A DNA stretch of 52,636 nucleotides, taken from NCBI GenBank assembly GCA_964383905.1, contig CAYLJO010000010.1, positions 1 through 52,636 on the forward strand, read 5' to 3'. The notes below the pieces were generated by a model that saw only the letters and a program-made list of their open reading frames with translations, was not told where the DNA came from and ran no database searches. This DNA comes from CAYLJO01 sp964383905. GTDB lineage: Bacteria > Acidobacteriota > Blastocatellia > Pyrinomonadales > Pyrinomonadaceae. Below, piece by piece: positions 42,431 to 50,339 of this stretch. Every line of letters starts with the position of its first letter. Position 1 is the stretch's first letter. A program made the translations under genes and the position numbers.

Positions 42431-42614
42431 GCTTCATCACACGGCGCACTCGCGCAAAGGGAAGCCCGTGGTAATGCAACGTCTCGCCATGACGAGCCCG
42501 CGCCACGTCGATCGCGTTGGGCGCGTGGGCGATGATCCGCGCGGCCCACGCGCTCTTTTCTCTCGGCACAAAACGGGGAAAGCGTCCCGGAGGCTCAACC
42601 CATAGCTCCGTCAT
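42384..42614 (-). CDS. Frame 3 of the broken nuclease-like gene
   Basis: A 76-aa frame. The part from residue ~5 to ~58 (VEPPGRFPRFVPREK, then IDVARARHGETLHYHGLPFA) reads like protein with normal codon use. After KHER it becomes RVVRRRGRAPKIT, a typical out-of-frame run of arginines, where frame 4 takes over. Its ATG (42614) overlaps the stop of frame 2 by 20 bp. I recognise no domain of its own. It is most likely an internal segment of one longer protein. Confidence 0.5.
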   Translation of the reverse strand: MTELWVEPPGRFPRFVPREKSAWAARIIAHAPNAIDVARARHGETLHYHGLPFARVRRVMKHERVVRRRGRAPKIT

Positions 42615-42882
42615 TTCGGTCGCCCGTATCCGGGGTGAGCTCCCGCCACGTGTCGTCTATTTCGTACACCGTCATGACGCGTCGCAGATCGTCTCGTAGA
42701 AGCGCGAGGCGCTGCTGCACCGGCTCAATCATCTCTCGCTCGACGATGAGCCAGAGCCTCTGTACGTAAGGTGCATGTGACCTTTCGGCCGCGCGGATGA
42801 ACCAGACAAGCGCAGACGAGAGAAAAGCATCAACCTGGTGCGCCTCGCTCAGCGACGATACCCGTGACAGCGATCCGCTCAC
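42595..42882 (-). CDS. Frame 2 of the broken nuclease-like gene
   Basis: The coding-like part runs from about 42860 to 42595: QVDAFLSSALVWFIRAAE, then YVQRLWLIVEREM and RLALLRDDLRRVMTVYE. The farther upstream part of the same frame is low quality (Ser/Arg runs) and is a shadow of frame 1. A GTG at 42882 is the nearest possible start, but no ribosome site precedes it. This supports the view that the segment is normally reached by reading on from frame 1. It ends one frame before frame 3 begins. Confidence 0.45.
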   Translation of the reverse strand: MSGSLSRVSSLSEAHQVDAFLSSALVWFIRAAERSHAPYVQRLWLIVEREMIEPVQQRLALLRDDLRRVMTVYEIDDTWRELTPDTGDRNDGAMG

Positions 42883-43360
42883 GCTTGAGACGTAGCAGGA
42901 TGCGGGCGTATCTTTCCGGCTGCCCCTGCCGCACGCCTGCACTGAGGGCGGCGCGTTCGACCTTGGCGCCATCCGATATCGCGCAGGCAAATCTGGCGAG
43001 AAGGTTACAACGCTCGTGCCGGGCCTTGCCGATAGTTGCCACAACAGCGCTGGACGAAGTGCGCGGGATAAGCTCAAGCACCGCACGCTGCGCGCCCAGC
43101 CGCCTGATCGCCTCGAGCAGGAGCTTAACGCTCGTCCATTCCCATCCGACGACACGCCACGACTGTGACCCGTCATCACCCCAGCAGGAAAAGATCAGTC
43201 GACTATGCGACACGCGTAGATCACATTCGCTCCTGCGTAGTGAGACGGGAGCGCGGTCGCCGTCCCGCACATAGAACCATTCGCTGTGCGATGAGATCAA
43301 TTCCCCGATCTGGCGGCCGGCCTCCTCGATCTCAGCCGGATTGGCGAGACGTTTTATCAT
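42830..43360 (-). CDS. Frame 1 (N-terminal) of the broken nuclease-like gene
   Basis: A 176-aa frame starting MIKRLANPAEIEEAGRQIGE, with balanced composition: SEWFYVRDGDRAPVSLRRSE, then WRVVGWEWTSVKLLLEAIRR, and QPERYARILLRLKRERIAV. It reads like the N-terminal part of a longer protein and ends abruptly at 42830, just as a neighbouring frame becomes protein-like. I recognise no named domain. The start lies 86 bp from the divergent thiolase gene, so the two share a promoter region. Confidence 0.65.
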   Translation of the reverse strand: MIKRLANPAEIEEAGRQIGELISSHSEWFYVRDGDRAPVSLRRSECDLRVSHSRLIFSCWGDDGSQSWRVVGWEWTSVKLLLEAIRRLGAQRAVLELIPRTSSSAVVATIGKARHERCNLLARFACAISDGAKVERAALSAGVRQGQPERYARILLRLKRERIAVTGIVAERGAPG

Positions 43361-43446
43361 GCCGTAGCGGCTGTGTTAACATTCTGCGTTAATGACAAGC
43401 TATTCACCCGCATCCAGAGTATTCCCCATTTGAGGACGGCGAATCA

Positions 43447-44628
43447 ATGAAGAATGTTTACCTGGCCGGTTCGGTGCGCACGCCCATCGGGCGCTTTGGT
43501 GGGGCGCTGGCCGAATGGACCGCGGCTGATATGGGTGCGGCGGTCGCCGCGGAGAGCTTGCGGCGCGCGCGCCTTTCTCCGGACCAGATTCAGGGGTCAA
43601 TCTGGGGTTCGGCGCGGCAGGCGGGCGGCGGCCCGAACGTTGCGCGTCAGGTCACGTATCGCGCCGGCGCGCCGCAAACAGTGCCCGCTTTTACAGTTAA
43701 TCAGGCGTGCGGATCAGGGCTGAAAGCGATTATCCTCGCCGCGCAGGAGATCATGCTGGGGCGCGCACGCGCCGTCTTAGCCGGCGGCACGGAGAGCATG
43801 TCGCGTGTCCCATATTACGCCGAGGGCGCGCGGTGGGGCATGCGTATGGGCCATATGGAACTGGTTGACGGCATGTACCGCGACGGCTTTAACGACCCCC
43901 TGTCCGGCCTCGTCATGGGCGAGACGGCTGAAAATCTCGCACGCCGTTACGAGATCTTGCGCGATGAGCAGGACCGATACGCATTGCTCTCCCAGCAGCG
44001 GGCTGAAGCTGCGGTTCATTCCGGGCGCTTTGACGAAGAGATTTTGCCGCTCACAATGAAAGGGCGCAAAGGCGAAACGATAACCTTCGCGCGCGACGAA
44101 CACTTTAGAGCGGGCACGACCATTGAAGGCCTGGGACGGCTCCCCCCTGTCTTCGCGAAAGACGGTACGGTGACGGCCGGTAATTCCTCGGGTATTACCG
44201 ACGGCGCAGCCGCCGTCGTCGTCATGAGCGAGGAAGCTCTGAAGGAATCGGGCGCCGAGGCCGAAGCGCGTGTTGTTGATTACGAGGTCACGGGCGTCGC
44301 ACCTGAAATCATGGGCATCGGCCCGGTCCCTGCCGTGCGGGCGTTGTTGGGGAGGCAAAAGATCGGGCTCAACGAGATTGATTTGGTCGAGCTCAACGAG
44401 GCCTTCGCCGCACAAGTGATCGCCTGCGATCGTGACCTCGGCTTCGAGGCGGAGCGTTTGAACGTCAACGGCGGGGCGATTGCGCTGGGCCATCCGATCG
44501 GCTGCACGGGCGTGCGCATTACGACGACCCTGCTTCACGAAATGAAGAAACGTGGGGCGCGGCGCGGGCTTGCAACGCTGTGTGTCAGCGGCGGCATGGG
44601 ACTCGCCCTGCTGGTCGAGCGTGCCTGA
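43447..44628 (+). CDS. Acetyl-CoA acetyltransferase / thiolase
   Basis: A 393-aa thiolase, normal in length. The enzyme condenses two acetyl-CoA to acetoacetyl-CoA or runs the reverse cleavage. The nucleophile Cys88 is in VNQACGSG. GGTESMS follows. NEAFAAQ and the His349 motif GHPIGCTG are present, and the second Cys379 is in CVSGGMG, the acid/base residue. The ATG at 43447 gives MKNVYLAGSVRTPIGRFGG, a typical opening. No beta-oxidation or PHB genes are adjacent, so it is unclear whether it serves synthesis or degradation. The gene directly downstream, starting 20 bp on, is a lipoprotein and is probably unrelated in function. Confidence 0.95.
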   Translation: MKNVYLAGSVRTPIGRFGGALAEWTAADMGAAVAAESLRRARLSPDQIQGSIWGSARQAGGGPNVARQVTYRAGAPQTVPAFTVNQACGSGLKAIILAAQEIMLGRARAVLAGGTESMSRVPYYAEGARWGMRMGHMELVDGMYRDGFNDPLSGLVMGETAENLARRYEILRDEQDRYALLSQQRAEAAVHSGRFDEEILPLTMKGRKGETITFARDEHFRAGTTIEGLGRLPPVFAKDGTVTAGNSSGITDGAAAVVVMSEEALKESGAEAEARVVDYEVTGVAPEIMGIGPVPAVRALLGRQKIGLNEIDLVELNEAFAAQVIACDRDLGFEAERLNVNGGAIALGHPIGCTGVRITTTLLHEMKKRGARRGLATLCVSGGMGLALLVERA

Positions 44629-44647
44629 TGAGTTTGATGTGCGTCCG

Positions 44648-45511
44648 ATGCTATCTCAATTTACGACGTTGAAGCGATCGCGAAAAAGATTGCTGTTGCT
44701 GGCCGCGTTCGCTTTTTTAGTCACCGGCGTGGCCTGTAAGTTGTCGCCCGGCGGGAGCGATACGACGGCGAAAAATGGCGATGCTTCGAGCGTCGCCGGC
44801 GAGATTTCTCGGACGCCGCCGTTTGCTACCAAAGAGCCGGTGCGTTACCAGGCGACGATGATCCAGACGAGTAGCTTTGGCGATCGGGCGCCTCTCGAAG
44901 ACTCATCTAATTTGACGACTCGACAGACACTGATCATACGCGACGGCGACCGGCGACGCGTTGACTACGAGCTAACACCGGGGATGAAGGTATCTTTCCT
45001 ACAGCTTCCAAGCGGATTTTTTCTACTCCTACCTTCCAGGAAGATCTATGCCGAAATCAAGCCGGACGCAGACGGCGACGCCCTTAATCAGGCGAAAGGC
45101 GTCTCGCCGGACTTTTCGCCCGACCGGCTCATCAACGAATCGCGCGCCGAAGCGCGTTACGATAAGCTCGGCCGAGAAGAGTTGAATGGGCGCACGACAA
45201 CGAAATATCGCGTCACAACGTTAGGCCCGGCCGGCGAGGCGCAGGAGGTTACGACACAGAGCCTGATCTGGATTGACGAGTCTCTCGGAATGCCGGTCAG
45301 GTCCGAAACCACCATCACAAATAATGCCGCTTCTCCCGCGAAATACACGATGGAGATGCGTGATATTCGTCAGGAGGTTGACGCCACACAGCTCGAACTG
45401 CCGCAAGACTACAAAAGGGTCGAAACAAAGGACATGGCACAGATGCTGACCGGTGCACCCGCTCTCTCCGGCGCGGGCCGAAAAGAAGACACAAATACGG
45501 AAAATAAGTAG
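44648..45511 (+). CDS. Lipoprotein of the outer-membrane lipoprotein-sorting (DUF4412-like) type
   Basis: A 287-aa lipoprotein. A basic start (LKRSRKRLLLLAAFAFLV) leads to a lipobox-like VTGVAC with Cys at residue ~30. The mature part is beta-rich: QTLIIRDGDRRRVDYEL, then FLLLPSRKIYAEI and GRTTTKYRVTT, with SLIWIDESLGMPVRSETT. This is the layout of LolA/DUF4412-like proteins that bind lipid in a half-barrel. The ATG at 44648 is only 20 bp after the thiolase stop. No clear ribosome site is visible, and a GTG at 44639 is also possible. The frame is open back into the thiolase, but that part is a shadow. Confidence 0.75.
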   Translation: MLSQFTTLKRSRKRLLLLAAFAFLVTGVACKLSPGGSDTTAKNGDASSVAGEISRTPPFATKEPVRYQATMIQTSSFGDRAPLEDSSNLTTRQTLIIRDGDRRRVDYELTPGMKVSFLQLPSGFFLLLPSRKIYAEIKPDADGDALNQAKGVSPDFSPDRLINESRAEARYDKLGREELNGRTTTKYRVTTLGPAGEAQEVTTQSLIWIDESLGMPVRSETTITNNAASPAKYTMEMRDIRQEVDATQLELPQDYKRVETKDMAQMLTGAPALSGAGRKEDTNTENK

Positions 45512-45605
45512 AGCCAACCCGCGGCGCACTGCAGGGCATCTGAAGGGGTGATCTGCCCGGCTCGCCGCCCCATTTTTTCAGACGTTGAAAGGTAATGTTC
45601 TGGTC

Positions 45606-46703
45606 GTGAATAAGAGAATCTACGTTGCGCTTTTTGCGCTCGGCATCATGCTGGTAGCCGTCATCGCTCCCGTGAGCAAGGGTCAGACGCGCGCGGCCTC
45701 AGCTTCGACACACGTAGTTAGTGATCCATTAACGGTGCTGCCGCCGTCTGACGCGGTGATACTGGTTGATATGAAGCGCGTGCTGACGGATGTGTTGCCG
45801 CGCTCACTGGCCGGCAATCCGTCTCGACTCGCGCAGGCTAATACAGAGATAGACGATTTCAAAAGGCGGACGGGTGTTGATATACGCTCGTTCGACCGGG
45901 TGGCCGTCGGCATGCGTTACCTCACCCCATCAGCGGGCACCGTGAAAACGGAAACAGTCGCCATCGGCCGCGGCAGTTTTAATGCCGCCGGAATTATCGC
46001 CGCCGGACGCCTCGCCGCAAATGGGAGATATCAGGAGCAGAAATACAGAGGCGGGACGATTTACATCTTCAGATTGAATGATCAGGTAAAGCTGCTCGGA
46101 TTGATGAACGTAAAGCTGCGCGACATTGCCTTGACCACACTCGACGCCAGCACGCTCGCGATAGGCGATCCCGCGGGCGTGCGCGCGGCTTTTGACGCCA
46201 GCAACGGGGGCGGGCGTGTGAGCAACGAACTGGTTCAGCTAGCGTCACGTAACCCGAACGCCTTTATTGGGTTCGGCACGATCGTGCCTCCTTCTGTCAC
46301 GCAGAACCTCAACATCGGCAACGACGAGATCGCCCGCAACGCCGCATCCGTGCGACAGGCATACGGTTCGGTTACCACGACCGCGACCGGTTATGAGTTG
46401 TTGACGGTGGCGCGGACGGAGAAGCCGGACCAGGCGCAGAGCCTGAACGACATGCTCGCCGGTTTGAAACAGCTGGGCAGCCTCTTCGCCGCGCGGCTCC
46501 CCGCCGCCAAAGGCAGGCTCGCGCAGAACGCCCTCGATAATTTGAAGCTCAACACACAGGGCAACGAGCTTCAGATCAGACTGGCAGTTTCGCAGGAAGA
46601 TATTTCGTCGGTTCTACTCGGTCTGGCCAAAACCTCGGCGCAGAAGAGCACGAGCCACAGCGTGCACGTAGCAGCACAGAGGCACGCAGAGAGAAAGACA
46701 TAG
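45606..46703 (+). CDS. Secreted protein of unknown function (acidobacterial type)
   Basis: A 365-aa exported protein. A signal sequence (RIYVALFALGIMLVAVIAPV) precedes a polar mature region. Segments such as LPPSDAVILVDMKRVLTDVL and FDRVAVGMRYLTP, then LAIGDPAGVRAAFDAS, give the alternating pattern of proteins built around 'DAVV-VD...GD' repeats that I have seen in acidobacterial genomes, without a known function. The GTG at 45606 is chosen because the signal peptide then begins properly; the frame is open from a TTG at 45585. The last ~12 residues (AAQRHAERKT) are encoded by a dispersed repeat, so the native end may lie a little earlier. Confidence 0.7.
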   Translation: MNKRIYVALFALGIMLVAVIAPVSKGQTRAASASTHVVSDPLTVLPPSDAVILVDMKRVLTDVLPRSLAGNPSRLAQANTEIDDFKRRTGVDIRSFDRVAVGMRYLTPSAGTVKTETVAIGRGSFNAAGIIAAGRLAANGRYQEQKYRGGTIYIFRLNDQVKLLGLMNVKLRDIALTTLDASTLAIGDPAGVRAAFDASNGGGRVSNELVQLASRNPNAFIGFGTIVPPSVTQNLNIGNDEIARNAASVRQAYGSVTTTATGYELLTVARTEKPDQAQSLNDMLAGLKQLGSLFAARLPAAKGRLAQNALDNLKLNTQGNELQIRLAVSQEDISSVLLGLAKTSAQKSTSHSVHVAAQRHAERKT

Positions 46704-46794
46704 GTTCAATATCGGAGATACTGCTGTCCGTACCTGCTGAGCCTAGTTCCTGGCTCTTTTTCCATCTTTCTCTTTCCTCTGTGTCCTCTGCGGT
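46672..46794. repeat. Pair of inverted 'GCACAGAGG / CCTCTGTG' dispersed-repeat arms
   Basis: The left arm (46672-46701) contains GCACAGAGGCACGCAGAGAG. The right arm (46764-46794) read in reverse contains ACCGCAGAGGACACAGAGGA, then AAGAGAAA. Purine-rich sequences of this type recur in many environmental bacterial genomes as intergenic repeats. The left arm is fused into the end of the secreted-protein gene. The right arm lies just beyond the stop of deoB. Confidence 0.6.
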
Positions 46795-46815
46795 TCAACG
46801 TTTTTGATTGCGGCC

Positions 46816-47997
46816 CTACCTCAAACTGGACAAAAAGCTCTCCCCCGCCGCTAATTTCAATCCGAAGTTTTCGGCAATCGTCTGCCCGATATCGGCGAGT
46901 GACCGGCGCGTTCCTAAATTGACGCCGGGGCGCGCGTTCTTCCCGTAAGCGATTAGTGGGGCGTATTCCCTTGTATGGTCCGAGCCGGGCCGCGTCGGGT
47001 CGTTGCCATGGTCCGCGGTGATCATGAAAAGATCATCGGGCTTCACTGCCCCTTCAATCTCCGGCAAGCGGGAGTCGAAATGCTCCAGCGCACGCGCGTA
47101 ACCTTCAACGTCACGGCGATGGCCGTAGAGCATGTCGAAATCAACAAGGTTCGAGAAGATGAGGCCGCGTGTGTCGTCTCTGAGCGCGTAGACGGTCTGG
47201 TCTATCGATTGATCGTTGTTCTTTGCCGTCAGATCCTGTGTGACGCCAACGGCATCATAGATCGAAGCCACCTTGCCGACGCAAACGACGTCGCATCCGG
47301 CTTCCGACAACGCCACCAGCAGATTCTCACGCGGCGGCGGCACGGCATAATCGTGGCGGTTCTCCGTGCGGCGAAACGCGCCCGGCTCGCCCTCGAACGG
47401 GCGTGCAATGACACGGCCCACTTCGTTCTCGCCGTGAAGAATGGCGCGCGCCGTTTCGCAAATCTCGTAAAGCTTCGGCACCGGGATGATCTGTTCGTGC
47501 GCGGCGATCTGAAAGACCGAATCGGCGGAGGTGTAAACGATGGGCTTACCGGTCCTGACATGCTCCGCGCCCAACTCTTTGATGATCTCCGTGCCGGAGG
47601 CAGGGACGTTGCCGAGCACGCCGGGTACGCCCGTTTCTTTAATGAAGCGATCCAGGATCTCCCGCGGAAACCCATTCGGATAGGTCGGGAACGCGCGCTC
47701 CAAGATTATTCCGGCCATCTCCCAGTGGCCCGTCGTCGTATCCTTACCGTTGGAGCGCAGGGCGCAGCGCCCGTAAGAGCCGCGCGGCTCAGTCGCCGGC
47801 GGTAGATTCCGCAACGGGCGAATGTTTCCCAGCCCGTACTTCTGCAAGTTGGGCAACCGCACCTCACGCGACTCAAGGATGTGGCCCAGCGTGTCGGAGC
47901 CCGCGTCGCCCCAGACGGCGGCATCCGGCATCTCGCCGATCCCGGCGCTGTCGAGAACGATGAGCGCGACGCGATTAAAAGCTGTGTCTTCGGACAT
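46816..47997 (-). CDS. deoB: Phosphopentomutase
   Basis: A 393-aa alkaline-phosphatase-superfamily enzyme that interconverts (deoxy)ribose-1- and -5-phosphate in nucleoside catabolism and salvage. Metal-site motifs are present: LDSAGIGEMPDA (15-26) with the Asp ligand, the phospho-acceptor Thr in GKDTTTGHWEM, NLVDFDMLYGHRRD, and TADHGNDPT then SDHTREYAP. Length is standard. The ATG at 47997 has AGAGG upstream at slightly long spacing. The gene is alone, flanked by the dispersed repeat and by a receiver-domain remnant. No other nucleoside genes are nearby. Confidence 0.96.
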   Translation of the reverse strand: MSEDTAFNRVALIVLDSAGIGEMPDAAVWGDAGSDTLGHILESREVRLPNLQKYGLGNIRPLRNLPPATEPRGSYGRCALRSNGKDTTTGHWEMAGIILERAFPTYPNGFPREILDRFIKETGVPGVLGNVPASGTEIIKELGAEHVRTGKPIVYTSADSVFQIAAHEQIIPVPKLYEICETARAILHGENEVGRVIARPFEGEPGAFRRTENRHDYAVPPPRENLLVALSEAGCDVVCVGKVASIYDAVGVTQDLTAKNNDQSIDQTVYALRDDTRGLIFSNLVDFDMLYGHRRDVEGYARALEHFDSRLPEIEGAVKPDDLFMITADHGNDPTRPGSDHTREYAPLIAYGKNARPGVNLGTRRSLADIGQTIAENFGLKLAAGESFLSSLR

Positions 47998-48060
47998 GAA
48001 TCGGATAGACCTCTTTAATGTAGATAGAGAATACGTGAGGAGTCACCCTCGCTGCGCTAC

Positions 48061-48195
48061 CCGTCACCAGCGCTGATCGGCTGCGCCACGTTACTTAATC
48101 GCGAATCTGCGCTTAAGGCCGGCTTCAACGCGCATCTCGCCAAACCTATCGAGCAATCCGCGCTCGTCAAAGTGCTTGACGAAATCCTGAACGGT
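48061..48195 (+). pseudogene. Remnant of a response-regulator receiver domain (C-terminal part)
   Basis: In the plus frame from 48061, the stretch RESALKAGFNAHLAKPIEQS followed by ALVKVLDEILNG is the last third of a CheY-like receiver, including the conserved Lys-Pro (KP) after beta-5. The sequence before it has lost the TA motif, and the phospho-acceptor Asp region is gone. No start codon or kinase is near. It is a fossil of a hybrid sensor kinase or regulator, left between deoB and the VWA gene. Confidence 0.65.
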
Positions 48196-48249
48196 AAGTC
48201 TTCTCTGCTTCTTACAACTCACTGCTTACCACTCGCTGTTTACTACGAT

Positions 48250-49512
48250 CTATCCCTTCGGCGCATAGTAACCTTCGCGCGCTCGCACCTCGGCGCCCCC
48301 CGCGACACCTCGAACTTCAACGCGGATTGTGCGGAAGCGCCCGTCCCGTGATTTGTCCGTCGGGTAATAACCTAGACTATACTGCGTACCGATCTCGGTT
48401 GCGACCTGCGCCAAGGCTGAGCGGGCGTCGCGCAGATCATTGGCAACGAAAGTCTTGCCGCCCGAAGCGCGGGCCAGATCATTCATCTCACGGCGGGCCA
48501 GGTTATACAGTTCGCGGCTGATCTGCATCCGCTCGAACTGGCCGAGCTGGCAGAACTCCGCGTAGTCCGCGGCGTCAGCGCGCGGCACAAATAATTTATG
48601 GTAACGCCGAAGCTGCGTGCGCGACAGACTCAACGTGCCGTCGTCCAGGCAATCTTTGATCAAGCGGTCCTCGACAAAATCTTCCGTGTTAACCTCGATG
48701 AAGTAACAGGCCACGCCCGCGCGCAAAAGTTTGGCACGCGCCTCCGCATACTCGGCATTGCTTGTCGAATCAACACCGTCGGTCAGCGCGACCACCGCGC
48801 GGCGTCCCCGGACCTCTTCGCGCGGCGGCTGGCGAAACACCTGATCGGCGATCCGCTCCAGCGCATCGTAATATGGCGTCCCGTTGCTTGAGCCGATATT
48901 TTCGAGGGCTTTGCGCAAGGTCTTCCGGTCGCTGGTCAGGCCCGTCATGACGTCAACGGTGGCGAGCTGCGATGCGCCGTCCTTAGCGGTGTTGAATGCG
49001 ATGAGCGCAACGCGGTCGTCCGTGCGTAAACTGTCTATGAAAGCGTTGGCGGCGCGGCGTATTAAATCGACATCGGCGCGCGTCGAGCCGGAGGTGTCGA
49101 GCAACAGCGCCACTTCGAAGGGGGCTTCCGCCGTCGCAAAATTGGTAATGCGTTGGAGGCGTCCGTCTTCGAAGACGGCAAAGTTTTCCGCGTGTAAGCT
49201 GACCAAGGGATGTCCTGTGTGGTCACGTACGACCGCCGGGACTGAAACCAATTGCGTGTCAACGCGTAAGACTTCGTTCTCGCCGACTTCTACGCCGGCG
49301 GCATTTGGCGAGACGGAAGGCTGTGGGGCCGCTTCGGGCGTCGGAGTTTGTGTCGCGCCAACCCTGCGTGGCCTCTGCTGCCCCCTAACTTTCGGGGATT
49401 CCTGGGCGCAGGCGACGATCGGCCCGCCGCAGAGCGCGGCGAGGATCGCAAAAATGATTAAGTAAAGAAGGGTCGGCGACAGGGGGGTTAGGTTTGTCAG
49501 GCTCTTGGTCAT
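48250..49512 (-). CDS. Exported VWA-domain protein (VWFA-related acidobacterial type)
   Basis: A 420-aa protein with a membrane or signal segment (LLYLIIFAILAALCGGPIVA, residues ~14-33). A Pro/Thr-rich linker follows, then the entry motif LRVDTQLVSVPAVVRDHTGH and NFAVFEDGRLQRI that identifies the acidobacterial VWFA-related family. The VWA domain has MIDAS residues DTSGSTR and ALTDGVDS, so metal-dependent ligand binding is likely. Inside, residues ~255-300 form an insert (LFVPRADAADYAEFCQLGQ). The C-terminus GTQYSLGYYPTDKS and YYAPKG is also typical. AGGAAG precedes the ATG at 49512. The frame is open farther up, but those residues are not protein-like. Confidence 0.88.
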   Translation of the reverse strand: MTKSLTNLTPLSPTLLYLIIFAILAALCGGPIVACAQESPKVRGQQRPRRVGATQTPTPEAAPQPSVSPNAAGVEVGENEVLRVDTQLVSVPAVVRDHTGHPLVSLHAENFAVFEDGRLQRITNFATAEAPFEVALLLDTSGSTRADVDLIRRAANAFIDSLRTDDRVALIAFNTAKDGASQLATVDVMTGLTSDRKTLRKALENIGSSNGTPYYDALERIADQVFRQPPREEVRGRRAVVALTDGVDSTSNAEYAEARAKLLRAGVACYFIEVNTEDFVEDRLIKDCLDDGTLSLSRTQLRRYHKLFVPRADAADYAEFCQLGQFERMQISRELYNLARREMNDLARASGGKTFVANDLRDARSALAQVATEIGTQYSLGYYPTDKSRDGRFRTIRVEVRGVAGGAEVRAREGYYAPKG

Positions 49513-49615
49513 AGTAATAAACTTCCTGCTGCAATATCGGAGGTGATTGAATAATAGCCGCAAACGTGCGTTTCGCGAAAGTGCCAATGGGCATATGAGA
49601 GGAGGCGTTTTGCTT

Positions 49616-49801
49616 ATGGCTGTGGTTGGAAAACTTGATGGACAGGTTGACGCTGTTTTAATCGCGCCGCTCGCAAAAAAGCATGAGCCGGAGCGCACTG
49701 TTCGTGGCGCACACTCACGGGAAGATTCAGCTCGCGCGCACATCGCAGCGCAAACGTCAAACGACGTAGAACATTCGGAAAAGGCGGAGGCCGAACGATA
49801 G
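49616..49801 (+). CDS. Possible small charged protein (61 aa)
   Basis: A short frame, MAVVGKLDGQVDAVLIAPLA and on, with a very good ribosome site (GAGGAGG 10 nt before the ATG). The C-terminal half is highly charged and rich in His, Ser and Glu. I recognise no family. It is divergent from the VWA gene and lies just before the MITE. The ribosome site is the only strong argument, so it may be a chance frame. Confidence 0.35.
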   Translation: MAVVGKLDGQVDAVLIAPLAKKHEPERTVRGAHSREDSARAHIAAQTSNDVEHSEKAEAER

Positions 49802-49836
49802 GAGGTGCCCGTCTGGCTGCTTTAAATGGGCTCGCT

Positions 49837-49994
49837 CAGGGTCTATTCATTCTCGAAGATTTATCCCAACGGCTGCCAATCTCTGAGGGACGGCACTTTT
49901 CGAGTGTTCATGGATTCCTCCGTAGAAGTATTGGTTTGACAACCTCATTCTACCGAAGGAATCCGTCCCTCCTAACGAAAATGAATAGACCCTG
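49837..49994. mobile_element. 158-bp MITE-like element with terminal inverted repeats and a 9-bp target duplication
   Basis: The ends are 19-bp inverted repeats with one mismatch (CAGGGTCTATTCATT then C/T TCG on each arm). They are flanked directly by GGGCTCGCT at 49828-49836 and again at 49995-50003. That is a clean target-site duplication. Inside are nested palindromes: GAGGGACGG with CCGTCCCTC, and GGATTCCT-CCG-TAGAA with TTCTACCGAAGGAATCC around the small hairpin GGTT-TGAC-AACC. The whole element could fold into one long hairpin. It encodes no transposase and would have been moved by a related element elsewhere in the genome. The perfect duplication suggests a recent insertion. Confidence 0.85.
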
Positions 49995-50160
49995 GGGCTC
50001 GCTACCTTGACAGTCTCGCTTTCATCTCTTAGGATGATTTTTCGCGTTTCGCTAGAGGGTAAAGCGCAGCGATCTTTGAACGGACGTGTCAAACGAGACT
50101 TAAAGGGCGTGCATGGCGCGCGCAACCCCGGTTGTGCTAGAACGGGGCAATAATAAATTT

Positions 50161-50203
50161 AGGCACGTACGTCAATGGTAGACGGCCGCCCTTACAAGGC
50201 ATC
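50161..50203 (+). pseudogene. 5' remnant of tRNA-Val (anticodon UAC)
   Basis: From 50161 the sequence fits a tRNA 5' half: a 7-nt acceptor strand AGGCACG, TA at positions 8-9, a perfect 4-bp D stem (CGTC and GACG) around AATGGTA, G26, then an anticodon arm with CCGCC, loop CTTACAA and GGC. The anticodon is TAC, for valine. No variable arm, T arm (GGTTCGA) or 3' acceptor strand follows. The break falls just past the anticodon loop, a place used by integrases. It lies ~135 bp before the AT-richer accessory genes. Confidence 0.6.
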
Positions 50204-50339
50204 TCCCCACACCACATAACCGCCCACATCAAGCATTTTTCTCAACACCAGAACACTTTCAAGAACACATTCGCCGTCTTCGTGTCTTTCATCGTGTCGA
50301 GTTAATGACCATGAGCCGCCGCTTGGTGGCTCGTTTGCT

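Noticed and set aside
41918..42699. Plus-strand frames opposite the broken nuclease gene
   Set aside because: They are antisense to frames with coherent protein-like sequence and have no start signals.
49847..50125. 92-aa minus-strand frame over the MITE (RVYSFSLGGTDSFGRMRL)
   Set aside because: Over half of it lies inside the 158-bp transposed element, so the apparent protein is explained by repeat sequence.
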